Positions 11,647-24,060 of a DNA stretch of 64,000 bases are shown here, one piece after another. The stretch covers positions 885,053-949,052 of the forward strand of contig SCFE01000017.1 in the NCBI GenBank assembly GCA_004352715.1, in the 5' to 3' direction. Position 1 is the stretch's first letter. Each line of letters starts with the position of its first letter. Made by a program: the position numbers and the translations under genes. Origin of the DNA: Hofstenia miamia. Its lineage: Eukaryota > Xenacoelomorpha > Acoela. Under the pieces are notes generated by a model. That model was not told where the DNA came from. It searched no databases and saw nothing but the letters and a program-made list of their open reading frames with translations.

Positions 11647-14600
11647 GTATGTTTACATAAGTTAAAATTAAAGATTTTGGAAGTCGTTATTGTCAAAAAA
11701 ATTTGTTTTATTAATATAATTTTCAAATTTGCGCTTAGATCCGCGCTGCTGGTCTGCGTGCTATTCGTCATTTTATAACATGTAAAGAACGAATGGCACA
11801 GTTCTGTAAATGCAATACCGATTTATTGGTTGCCCGCTCATTGGACTTATTTTGTGATAATGATGGTGAAAGAATTCAAGCTATCCAACTCATTCGTAAA
11901 CTCATTCGCATGTATTCCGATCAGCTAACATTAGCTCTGGTTTCCCCGCTTATAGCGATTGCCCGTAGCGCTTTTCCTGGAAATCTGGTTTGTTTTTGCT
12001 TTTTAGCATTTTGGTTTGTGCTGTTATTAGTCCACATTGTGTGGTTGTTAGAAACCTCCACTTCGATTTGTAATAATTCTTTTGTTTACGTTTGTGACTG
12101 AATTTTTTAAAGAAATATTTTTATTGTTTAAAAGTGAAAATACGAATTTAATGGAATAAAATAATTATTTAAGAAGATAATAAGTATTTGAAAAGGTTTT
12201 TTCTTTGGATTTTAGCTTATAAGAAAATATTTCGGTAGTCAGTCTTAGATTGGATCTTACTCCTCATCCCAACACTGATTTCTCTTTTTTGCTCGCCAAT
12301 GCCCGCAGTCTTGTCTCATTAAACCGTCGTCTCAGAATTTACAACTTCTTCCTGCAGTCTCCCTTTGACTTCATTTTCATCAGTGAAACCTGGCTTGATC
12401 CTTCTCTTCCTGACAGTGTTGTTTTTCCTAACTCCGCAGTCAAAGTTCTCTGCCGTATGGATCTCTGTAGTGGTCGTCATGGTGATGTTCTCATTGCCTC
12501 ACGTTGTCCTAATCTTGACATCCACCGCTCTCCTTACAGTCTTTTTCCTTTGATTTCTGTTGCGTCTGTGCTGTTGTTCTCAGTGATCACATTGTTTCTC
12601 TTCTCTGTGTTTACAACCCTCCTTCCAACAGTCCTTTTCGTATTCCCCTTGGTGAGTTTTCATCCATGCTTGAGTACCATGATCAGTCTATCACCCTCTC
12701 TCTCGTCAACTTGGATTTCCCACTCCTCCCCATCTCCTCATCTGTGGTGACTTCAACATTCCTAATGTTTGTTGGAATGCACTTGACTCTAATGACGCCT
12801 ATGAATCTGCTTTTCTGGATCTTTTCACTTCCTACTCTCTTGAACAACTTGTATTTTCTCCTACTTCCTGCTCCTCTCTTCTTGACTTGGTTTTGTGCTC
12901 TCACCCTGATCGTATTTTTTACAAGTCTGTAGTCCCTATTCTGGTTAATCTATCCTATCACTCATTGTCCGCTTCAACCTGTCTGTCAATTCTATTACCT
13001 CATCTGCTTGTCCTGCTGCTCCTAATATGCTCGATCTAACAGTGACTTTGTATCACCTTAATGCTGCTCTCTCCTCATTCCCCATTTTTAATGAATCTTT
13101 CTCTGCTGATGACTGGTGCACCCTCCTTCACCAAGTTATTTCATCCTTTTTTCCCCGTCGTCGGAAAAAGCGTATTTCCCTCCCTTCTACTTCTCATCCC
13201 TTACTGTACACTCTTTGAATAAACTTGAATCTTTCAAACGCCGTTACAGTCCTTTTGATTCTTCGAAGCTCTCTTCTCTCACAGAAGACGTCATCAACTT
13301 CATGGAACTCGACAAAATGTCTCTGCTGTCCAGCTTCTCACCTGGATCTCTTCAAGACTCTTACTCTTTTTTGCGTTCCTTACATTCCAAACCTGATTTC
13401 CCCAGCTTGAATTGAAACCATCTTTCTGCACACTCCGATCTGGAGAAGGCTGATCTTTTCAATGCCTATTTTGCCTCGAATTTCTCGGATCTTGTCTCTC
13501 TTTGTCTAGGTCCTCCTGCCACCTCCCCACTGATTCGCCTATGTGACGTTGTCTTCAATGCCCATGACATTTCCCTCATTCTTAAGTCCTGCAAGTTGTC
13601 TGGTCCCTGCTATCCTGATGGCGTCCCATCCTTTGTCATTCACGAAACTTCCTCAACTCTTTCCATCCATTTAAAGCATTCTTCTCCTTCTATTTGCTCC
13701 TCTAAGCGTTTTCCGCCTTGCTGGAAAACATCTTGCATCTCTCCACTGCTAAAATCCAATCAGCTTCCCTCCTCTCAAGTCACTTTTTACCGTCTTATAG
13801 CTATTCTTTCTCGGCTGTATATCATCTTTGAGCGCCTTGTCTTTCGTTATGTTTTCCTTAAAGTTCGTCACCTCATCTCCTCTTCTCAGCATGGTAACCT
13901 TCATGGTCGTTCTACCATCAGTAACTTGCTCACTTTGATTGAAAGCTGCTATTTCCACTCTGATCGTAATGATCCTGGTTGAATTATCTTTCTTGACATT
14001 TCTAAAGCTTTTGATCGACTCCCACATTCTATTCTTCTTAACGAAATTACGTTTATTTGGCTTTGATTCTGATTTCATCGAACTCGTCCAGTCTTACCTC
14101 TCCAATCGTCGTCAGTGTGTTAAAATCAACTCGTCTATTTCCTCTCCTGCTCTTGTGTCTAGTGATGCTCCTCAAGCTTCTGTGTTTCTTTTCCTCATTG
14201 CTATCAACGACCTCCCTCAATCTGTCCTCAACTCATCCTGTATACTATATGTTGATGACACTGCAATTTTCAACTTTGGTAGTTCTTTTGCCTCCAATAT
14301 TACCTCTGATCCTTTTCTGTATCTCCCTCTTCTGATCTTCCTCTTCCTGTGAACGTTTTTCCTCATTATACTCATCTTGGAGTTCAACTTGCTGCTAACT
14401 TGAATTGGTCTGTTCATGTGTCCTTTCGCCTCCCCAAAGCTAATTCCTCACTCTTTGCCCTCTTCCGCAATGTTCCCTTTAATTCCACGGCTGCTGTGAA
14501 ACTCTCTTTGTTCAAGTCCATTCCTCGCGCCATTCTTCTCTGTGCTCCTCCCTGTTGTTGGTCTTCTCATTCCTTGTTCCACTCTATGGAACGTTTCCAA

Positions 14601-17600
14601 AAGCGTGCCTTCAAATGGATCTCTCCCTTGCCATACAAAGATGCTCTTCTCAAATTCTCCACTCTCCCGCTGTCACTCTACTTCCATGCCTGTNGCAAAG
14701 CTAATTCCTCACTCTTTGCCCTCTTCCGCAATGTTCCCTTTAATTCCACGGCTGCTGTGAAACTCTCTTTGTTCAAGTCCATTCCTCGCGCCATTCTTCT
14801 CTGTGCTCCTCCCTGTTGTTGGTCTTCTCATTCCTTGTTCCACTCTATGGAACGTTTCCAAAAGCGTGCCTTCAAATGGATCTCTCCCTTGCCATACAAA
14901 GATGCTCTTCTCAAATTCTCCACTCTCCTGCTGTCACTCTACTTCCATGCCTGTGATCTCCTACTTTTCAATCGCTTGCTCACTCGCTAATTGGATGTTG
15001 ATCCTTTTGATTTCATTACGTTTTCTAATTCCCACTCTACTCGCTCTGATGATGTTGTCACCTTCTCCATCCGTCGTCCCAAGAAACATCGCACCCTTCA
15101 CTCGTTTTTCAATCGTGCTTGTACTGCTGCTAATTACATCTTTACTCTCAAGCCTCCAACATGCATTGATTTTTTCCCCGCCGCTGAGCTTCAAGAAATC
15201 TTTGATGTCTTTCCTGTTTGCTGAGCCCTTCTCCAACTTCGCCTACTCTGCCATCTGCTCCTGTTTCATCTCTTGTGACTGTCCTCGCTGTCGTAAAACT
15301 TGACTTGTTTTTATTCTTTTTGTAGTGTTGTATGCCTTGAGCGTCAAAATAAAGTCATTCGTTATTATTATTCTTGCATCTCACAGCTTCATGCTGGTAT
15401 CCCTCTCAGCTCGGGGAACTCACCAGTTCCCAGGGAGTCTGAGAGCTTTCCTCAGGACTCTAGCTGTTCCTAACAATGCTGCCTTCTGTGCTACTGCTCC
15501 TCCCCACTTTGGTACTCTCAACTCCTCCAAGTATCTCTTATGCTTCTTACTCACTGCTCCTAGTGCTTCCACAACTACCGGGACTACTTCGACTTTCTTT
15601 AACTTCCACAGCCTTTCTATTTCCTCTGCCAACTCTCGATACTTGTCTATCTTCTCTTTCTCCTTGCTTTCTACATTCCTGTCCTTTGATACTGCTATTT
15701 CTATCACTGTTCCCAATCTTTTCTCTTTGTCCACTACTGCTATGTCTGGCCTCCGGGCTTCTATCACCTTGCTTGTCTGTATGTTGAAATCCCACAGTAT
15801 CTTAACTTTCTCATTTTCTATGACGCCCTGTGGCTTGTGCTCATACCACTTGTCTCCTGCTTCTAACCCATGCTGCCTGCTCAAACTCCAGTGAACCATT
15901 CGTCCTACCTTGTTCTGCCTGAACTTATGCTCATTCTGCGCCAACTTCTCACTCCCTGCTATCAGATGATTCTTACATAGCCTACACTTATCACTTACTT
16001 CTACTCTTCTGTCTATATGCTTCTTCACCCAGTTTGTTCTTATTGCTTGCTCCTGTGCTGCCATTATCAGCGCTTCTGTTTCTCTTTTTAGACCTGCCTT
16101 CTTTAACCACTTGTTGCTCTCATCTCTGTCACACATTACTGTGTTCCGCCAGTATTCTCCATGCATTGCCGTCTGCCTATACCTTGTTTGTCTCTCTGAT
16201 TCCATCCTACTCTGGTATACCTTCTTTTCTTCTCTCAGTTCTTATCTTCCTTAGCTCCTTAGTGACTTCTAGTAGGGATCCTCTAGGTTGCTCTTCTACA
16301 TATTCCTTTAGCCCTAGTGCTTCTCCTTCTACAGTTTCCTCCACACTTAGCAGCCCTTTCCCTACCAAATGCCTTGCCATGTACAGCCTATCTACATCTC
16401 CATTTAAGTTGAATGCTCTCTCTGCTGCTAGTATCTTCCTTGTCTCCCTGTCTAATTCCCTCAGTTCATTCTATTTCCACCTAACTATTCCTGCCGAATA
16501 TCTCAACACTGGTATCGCCCACGTATTAATTGCTTTAATACTATTCTGCCCATTTAATGCTGACTTCTGTAGTACTTTCCTTATTCTCTTGTATTCTTTT
16601 CTTAACCTCATCTTCATTTCCTCATGATCTGTTCTATCTTTCTCTATCACACCTAAGTACTTGTACCCCTCTTTGACTTCCTCAATCTTATCCTCACTGT
16701 TCGTCCTCAAACCATCTCCATCTATGCACTTGCCTCTGGTCATTGTCACTGCTGCATACTTTCCTAGTCCAAATTCCAACCCAGAATCTCTGCTTGCCTT
16801 CTCCAATGTCTCCACTTGCTTCTGCAACATCTTCCTTGAACTAGCATACATCTTCAGGTCATCCATGTACCACAGGTGACTTACTGCTCTACCATTCTTC
16901 TCCATCTTATACCCTATGCCTGGCTACGTTCTTTAGTCCCCTGCGAATATTGGATGCAGTTTTTAAACATCTATGTGTGAGATTATATACGGTACTAAAT
17001 GCTTCCCAAACACTTTCTAAAGACACTCTTACTCATTAATATAGAAATATTGTAGTCATATTGAATGAAGTTATGTATTTCACTAATATAGTAATGATAA
17101 TGTAAACACATTTTTATTTTGTACTGCAGCAATATTGTAATCAAAAAGAAATGTAAGTACAGGAGGACAGTAATAGCGCATAGCATACTGACCCATAGTG
17201 TTTTACTGTACCGTAAAGTCATTTTTTATGCGTACAACACATGTATTAGGGTGCATTCACACAGAAAGATTGTGCTTGCTAGAGCGAGCTTTTGGCGTTT
17301 TAAACAAGAGGAAATAAAGGAGGGTATTCACACAGAGAGATTGCGATATCGCGCTTGTAATTTAAACATATGTTTAAAGATAGTTCTATTCACACAGAAA
17401 GCGCGCGAGTGCGCGATTGTAAAAGATTGTAAATTTGATTTTAAACATGCTAAATATTTTTGACGATGACATCTCCCAATAATTTAAATTCATGCCAAAA
17501 ATTTGTACGAAGTACGTATAATGTATTTAGTTTCAAATTATTATTTAATATTATCACAAAAATGGTATTATTAAACATATTTGTAAAATAGGTTTTGACC

Positions 17601-20600
17601 ACAACATTATTTATTTATAGCAGAGTCAGTGATATTCACTTAAAGATTCCCGTTTTAAAAATATTTCATGTACCCAGAATCTGCCCTTGAAACGTCTGCT
17701 GTGGCGTAATTTTAATGAAGAATTTAATAGGCTGTCTAATCGCATAGATTCCATTGTATCAAATGATTTTCAGTTTGTTATTTACATAAAGATCAATTAA
17801 ATTGTCATAATGTTTACATATTAAAAATTATCCACTTTGATTCTCTCAAATGCAATAAAATGTAACAATGTGTAGAGAATATTATTGAATATTTTCCTAA
17901 TAACAATTAAAAGCTCGCTTTCTGTGTGAACACTCTCGTATTAATACATTGCTAGAAATCTATCACAAGCGCAAGCTCGCTTTCTGTGTGAATTTAGCTA
18001 TCTTAAAACATGTATTAAAAAATATAGCAAGCGCACGCCGTCTGTGTGAATGTTACTATCTTAAAACATGTGTTTAAATTACAAACGCGATATCGCAATC
18101 TCTCTGTGTGAATACCAGGGATCCAACATGATTAATCGTCAACGCGATTAATCAAGATTAATCGGATGGATTAATCTATCGTGCTGGTCAAGTAGATTAG
18201 ATTAATCGTAAACAGAGTGCTCGATTAATCTAGATTATTCTAATTAAGTTGATGCTTATGCATTCAGTTACGTGTTGTCATTTTCGGTTTGATCTTATCT
18301 ATGGCCACTATTCTTTTGTCATATGTTTTACAAAAGAAAACCTTAACACCGGACATAGAAGAAGAGTTAGGTATCTAACATACTTAGGAAGCATCGGATG
18401 TCCCCTAATTCTATATATAAGGATCCTCGATTTTATCACGCCAACATCTAATCAGGTTGAGAGACTCTTCAGCAAAGCTGGTTATGCTCTATCTGATTAC
18501 CAAAATCGTTTATTACCCCTGAACTTAGAGATCAAAATATTTCTTTACCCTAACAGGCACATGTGGAGCAAAATGACTTCAGGAAATAATCTCAAATAAC
18601 ATGAATAATAGTTGATATTTTTAATTTTGAATATTTTTCAATTGATATATTGTATTTTGAATATTTTTAACCAGAAATAGATTAATCGACGATTAATCGC
18701 TATTATTAATCTCCTGGCAGCAGCGATTGCGATTAATCTATCGCCAAAATTTTTTTTCATACGATTAATCGCGATTAAAATCTAACGATCCCTGGTGAAT
18801 ACCCTCCTTTATTTCCTCTTGTTTAAATCTCAAGATTGGCTTTATCGCTCGCTTTCTGTGTGAATTCAACTATCTTAAAACATGTGTTAAAAATACAAGC
18901 GCTATATCGCAAGCTTTCCGTGTGAATGCACCCTTAGGGTTAAGAACCTAACCCGCCAATATGCCTTGCCGCGAATGGGGGTATTCTGTATTTCCATTTC
19001 GCACCGGGCCCCCAAATGTATAGCGATGCCAATGATCATTTGTAAGAATAATCTCTTTAATAATACATTATTAGTATTTTGATTTCAAAGGTCCATATAA
19101 ATTTTTACCTATGTTATAACTTATGACCAAGCCTTACAAATAATCAAATTTGAGAGAAAACTAATTGTAGGGATTTCGGTGAACAAATGTGCTGTTTTTT
19201 GTACTTTAAAATCACTAGACTTATTTTTATCTAAATGCCAAAATTTAATTTTTTCTAAATATTTTTGTCCCTGGCGATGGTTCAGTAACTTTGTGAATTG
19301 CATATATAGGTCAACAGTGTGCACTCCTAATATGAAAATGTTTTATCAATGTATTACAAAGCATTCGTGTGTTTCTAAAGTTACTTTAAATTTACAGGCT
19401 TACTATTTTTGGTGTACATTGGAAAATCATTATTCAAAATTGAACTACAGTTATGTTTAATACAATAGCGAAACGCTTTAATATTTTATGTAGATTTCGT
19501 TTGATTATTTGATTTAAAGTGATATACAAGCTTTATTGCCAGTTTTTGCAAATCTTGTGACATGTAACATTTCTATTAACCCATTTCAAATATTAAGTTT
19601 TGGGAGGATTTTACTAAAGAAGTGCATAAATTTTGTTTTCACTTAATATATTATTTAGCTTAGGTTTACCTTTTCATATTAATTTAATTTTACTTTGCAT
19701 TATTCGAATAATCCTTTAACGAACTCATTGTATTGGTCAAGAGACAAACTCGCTTGCATAAATAAATGTATTGTGTAATTGGAATAAAATTCTTTAGAAA
19801 GGGAAAAAAGATGAAAGCGATGACCATTTGTCCACTATTGCCGTTGCCGTTCTGTGTGAACTTGCTTTGACCAACCCTGAACGTCTATCAATGGCTACCG
19901 GGGGGATTTCGGTTTTAGTGTCGCATGTAATTGTTTGTCCTCAGCCCAGGTGGAATGAAGCTGTACTGGCTGTTCTTTTGAGGTTGATCAATCATCCAGA
20001 TTCTCGTCAATATATCCATGTGCACACAGTCATTGAGCATATACTATCACCATTAATGTCCTGTCAAAATCACGGTTTGTTTTTATTTCGAATTTGGATT
20101 AATTATACATGAGTTGTAACACAGAATTGTTACCGGGCCGGGCAAGAATAAAGCAGGCCTGGGTATGAAATTTCTGCACAATGTTCAAAATTGTATCAAT
20201 AAATGTACATTCTTTTTTTACTTTACAATATTATGTCAACTAATATATTTAATTGACTAATTGTACAGCACGCATAATTGCAATTATCTCAGAAATTGCC
20301 TTAGTAATAGCAAACGCCAATCAATTTCATGTATTTACAAAAATCTTATAATGGTTTTGGATATCTCGGGTCCTGAGCGTGTCTGGGCTTGAAATCAGGG
20401 TCCAGTTACAACTCTGTTATAACCATTGTTGTGTACATTTAGTTGTTCCTCAAAGCCAGGTGGAAGCTTGCCGTTTGGCTATTGTCTCCATGTTCAGATC
20501 ATGGCCAGGAATGATCCGAATGTGTCGACCGGATTGTGCTGGTTTGCAAAGTCTCCTGGGGGTTCTATCTCTTAACAACCACTCAAGGCAAACCGTGGTT

Positions 20601-23600
20601 CTTGAAATTCTTCACGAGCTCTTTTTTCATTGTCGGCCTCGCCCTTTAAAACAAGCAGATAAATCAATAAGTGTTGTCTTTTCATCTGGAGATGGGTAGG
20701 TCTGTTTTTATATTGTGTGGAAAATATAAATGTATTTTCAGTGAGTATGAGAGACATACTTTCAAGTTTTCTATGTAAAACATAAATTCTCATTTTTTCT
20801 ATATTTATGAGCTTTTTCAAAAGACAATGTTATTTTTACAGAATTTGCTTTCTGAATATCAGTAGTCTCTGATTGGTTAGTGTTTAACCTTTAAGATTGT
20901 CTTTTCTGCGTGTTTATGGACATTAACATTCAAGAATGTTTTTGTACATCAGCACATGGGCTGAAAATGTTAGATGATTGTATTAAATTATTGTTTTGTT
21001 CACTACAACAAAATGAGATGCAAAGTATTTATTTTGTTTAATAATATTGTTTCTATGTTTTTGACGTTTCATTAAAACCATAACAATACTTATTTGGTCA
21101 ACCAAGCTGTCCAGATTTTAAATAAAAATTCAAATAAAACAATATATATAAATTCAAAAAAATAAATTAATTTAAAATATATTATATTGAGATTTTTGGT
21201 ATGCGGTATTACCCAGGTGTTCTAGAGACCGTGGTTCATAGAGGTAATATTATTGATTAAAAATAATTGAAAAAATGGAAAAATTTGAAAATTCTGCAGA
21301 AATGCAGACCAAAAGAGTATTTGGTTTTCAATTTTATACTTTTGTTTTGTCAAACACAACTTTCAGGCACTTAGTAAAATGCTATTTATTTAAATGTATC
21401 AAAATTTTCTCAATGTTGACTTGGTAATGATTTTATGAAATGAATAGTTGAATACCGGCATATGTTAACCAAATCAGAAGCACTATCGTGTTTGGGTACT
21501 GAAAATACCTAGAAACATTTTTATCACTCGTGCAAATTTTACATGCAAAATACATATAAATGCATGTTAGTGCATATCTTGTCTTTTCTTAACCTTAATG
21601 CATATTTGGCATAATTTTTTATCTAATTAAAATAATATCAATAATTTAATACATTTGTTGGAGTGCAGTTCTATTCTCGAAATGATGTACAATTAATTGT
21701 ATCAAAGTCAATATTTAGGTGCTTAGTATTATTTCTACTAATATTTTTGCGAAGGAGTTTAGAGCATTTAGCACTGATGGAGAAGTGTTCCATTGCGATT
21801 TAAATGACAAAAACGCTGTGTCTGATAAAAGCCAGGTAGAACAACACATCAACACACAGCAATATGTGAAACCAAAGGAACGCACCCAAGCCAGGGCACA
21901 TCATCGACACCTCTGTTGACAATTTATGTCAAGTATTAAAGCAGGACGATTTTGGTAGAGTCTAGCAAAGGTATTCATTGCGGCAACATTCCTCTATAAA
22001 ATCAACCACCTCGAGAATTTCTTCATACATATATTCCAGCTTTCAACATTTCCAATGAAACGAAGGCCCGTAAGTTTATTGAACCTGTTTATAATTCAAC
22101 ATTGGAATTTATCCCTTAAGCTATAAGGCATGTTGTGATTTACATTGTTGTGGATGACACTAGTGATTTTTTACATCGCAGTGTCTGCAAAGTTCGTGTG
22201 GGCTCCCTGAGTAGCATTTTGGCGGAAGAACCATTTCTTATTTGTAGCACGATTCTAGATTTTACAAACCACTCCATAGTTGCAACTCTGGTGAATGATT
22301 CGCTTTTGCTTTAATGGTCTAGCAAATTGCAATACGATCGTTTCGTTTTATTGCTGAGCGAAGATGCTCCATACAGGAAAAAGATTGGTAATGGTTTGGT
22401 TATTTTTCATCCCAAGATAATTCGTTTATTCTGTTTTGCCCATGCATTTCACCGATGTAAACGATTTGATTTCAACATTTAATCAAATTTTTGTTGAAGC
22501 ACCAGCACGTCGACAAAAATTTCCAGCAACAACTTTATTCCCACCAAAACCGATTATTACACGTTGGGAAACGTGGATCCAAGCAGCGTGTTACTATTCA
22601 ATAAATTTGGAAACTTTACCCAATTTGAAGCACTAAAAAAATTACGGAAATGTCTGACCAACAATCCAGGCTGGGAAAATGTTTGTTCTGTAAATTCCAG
22701 ACGGGCTAGCTGTGAACGACATTGCTGCCTTCAAATTTGCCCCGATTACTAGTGTTGACGTAAAGCGGTCATTCAGCAAATATAAAACGTTGCTGTGCAC
22801 AAACCGCTCAAGCTTTTGTGAAGAAAACATGTAGTAATTTCATACAATGTAAAAAGATTTGACTTTACTAAGCTTTAAGAATTGTTTATCATTGTATCTG
22901 TCTATGCATGCTTCTGAAATTTGTTTGTTTTATCATTGATGCATATAAATGCATATTTCAACCTTAGTTTTGGCATATTTTCATATTTTTAATGAATATA
23001 TCATTTGTACTTATTATTTTAGTCGAACTTTAATCTACTTTTGTTTTCTATGAATTTTTTTAAAAAAAAATAAATAACTTCGCTTGTGTTCAGAACACAA
23101 TTTACCCACAGATGGTATATCCTGTCCCAGTAAATTGAATATTGATTTTTTTAAAAAATTTTTAGTAATTTTCAAATGTTCGCATTATTTATTATATCTG
23201 AATGTGTTTTTCTCAGAAATGTGACTTGTGCGGACTGAACAAAGAGCACCGTCATAATCAAGACAATCTGAATACCTAGAGACAACTATTCTAACGCTAA
23301 TATTAATCAGTTTTAGGCACTATTATATTGAAGATAAACTTTTGAAGGTTTTATAAAAAATTTATCTGCATAAATGAGCTCAGACACATCTTCAAATTGT
23401 GCATTCGTTTTAAGTATGATCTTTAATAAGTTATAGTTTCCATTGAGTATTGAAAAGATCTACGACAAAGGTATTGAATCTCAAATTATTTCTTCCTATG
23501 TGATCTTCTTCGGAATTCATCATATACTGCTACATCTTGGGAAATCTTATTACTAAAATGTCATTTAAATTAAATCATCAATATATAGCATCGAATGTCA

Positions 23601-24020
23601 TTTAACCGTGCATTTCTAAATTCATTCCTATTAATATGTTATACTTATATATAACCATACGTTGTCTTATTTTATAAATTTTTCGTATATTTATCCAATA
23701 CTGTATAGACCAGATCCATCCTCACTTATGGAAGGATTCGTTGTCTCAGAAGCAGCTGCAGTACTTAACCCTGCTCTTCCTTACAAAATTGATTTAACTA
23801 GAAACCATACTGCACTTCTCTTGACAATGTTTGTCAGTGCTGGCCTTTTGGAAACACTCGTTGGTGTTATATTGCATGCTGCAAATGAAGAACTAAGCGT
23901 GTCTGCACTTTACACATTGGCGAGGGTTGGTATATATATATATATGTATGCGATTTACGTATCATGTATATTTAAATCAGTGGCCAAACGCAGTAGTCGC
24001 AGAAAATTCTTTTTCCATCG

Positions 24021-24060
<40 letters not shown>

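Larger units (their letters stand above)
16923..18988. mobile_element. pogo-like MITE, left-truncated, interrupted by a Harbinger-like element
   Basis: 16923-17248 and 18937-18988 together align end to end with the complete copy at 40011-40431. The right terminus GGGGGTATTCTG is present and is followed by TA. The left terminus is missing; similarity begins at TACGTTCTTTAGTCCCCTGCGA. The interruption at 17249-18933 sits exactly where the 40011 copy reads GTGTTAGGGTTAAG without a break. Confidence 0.85.

Noticed and set aside
15325-16627. Plus-strand frames of 189 and 197 codons in the LINE cluster
   Set aside because: Shadows of the minus-strand R4/Dong coding sequence; the Ser/Leu/Pro-rich translation comes from pyrimidine bias.
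17119-17463. 114-codon plus-strand frame
   Set aside because: It lies across the pogo-like MITE and the Harbinger-like left arm; it is repeat sequence rather than a gene.
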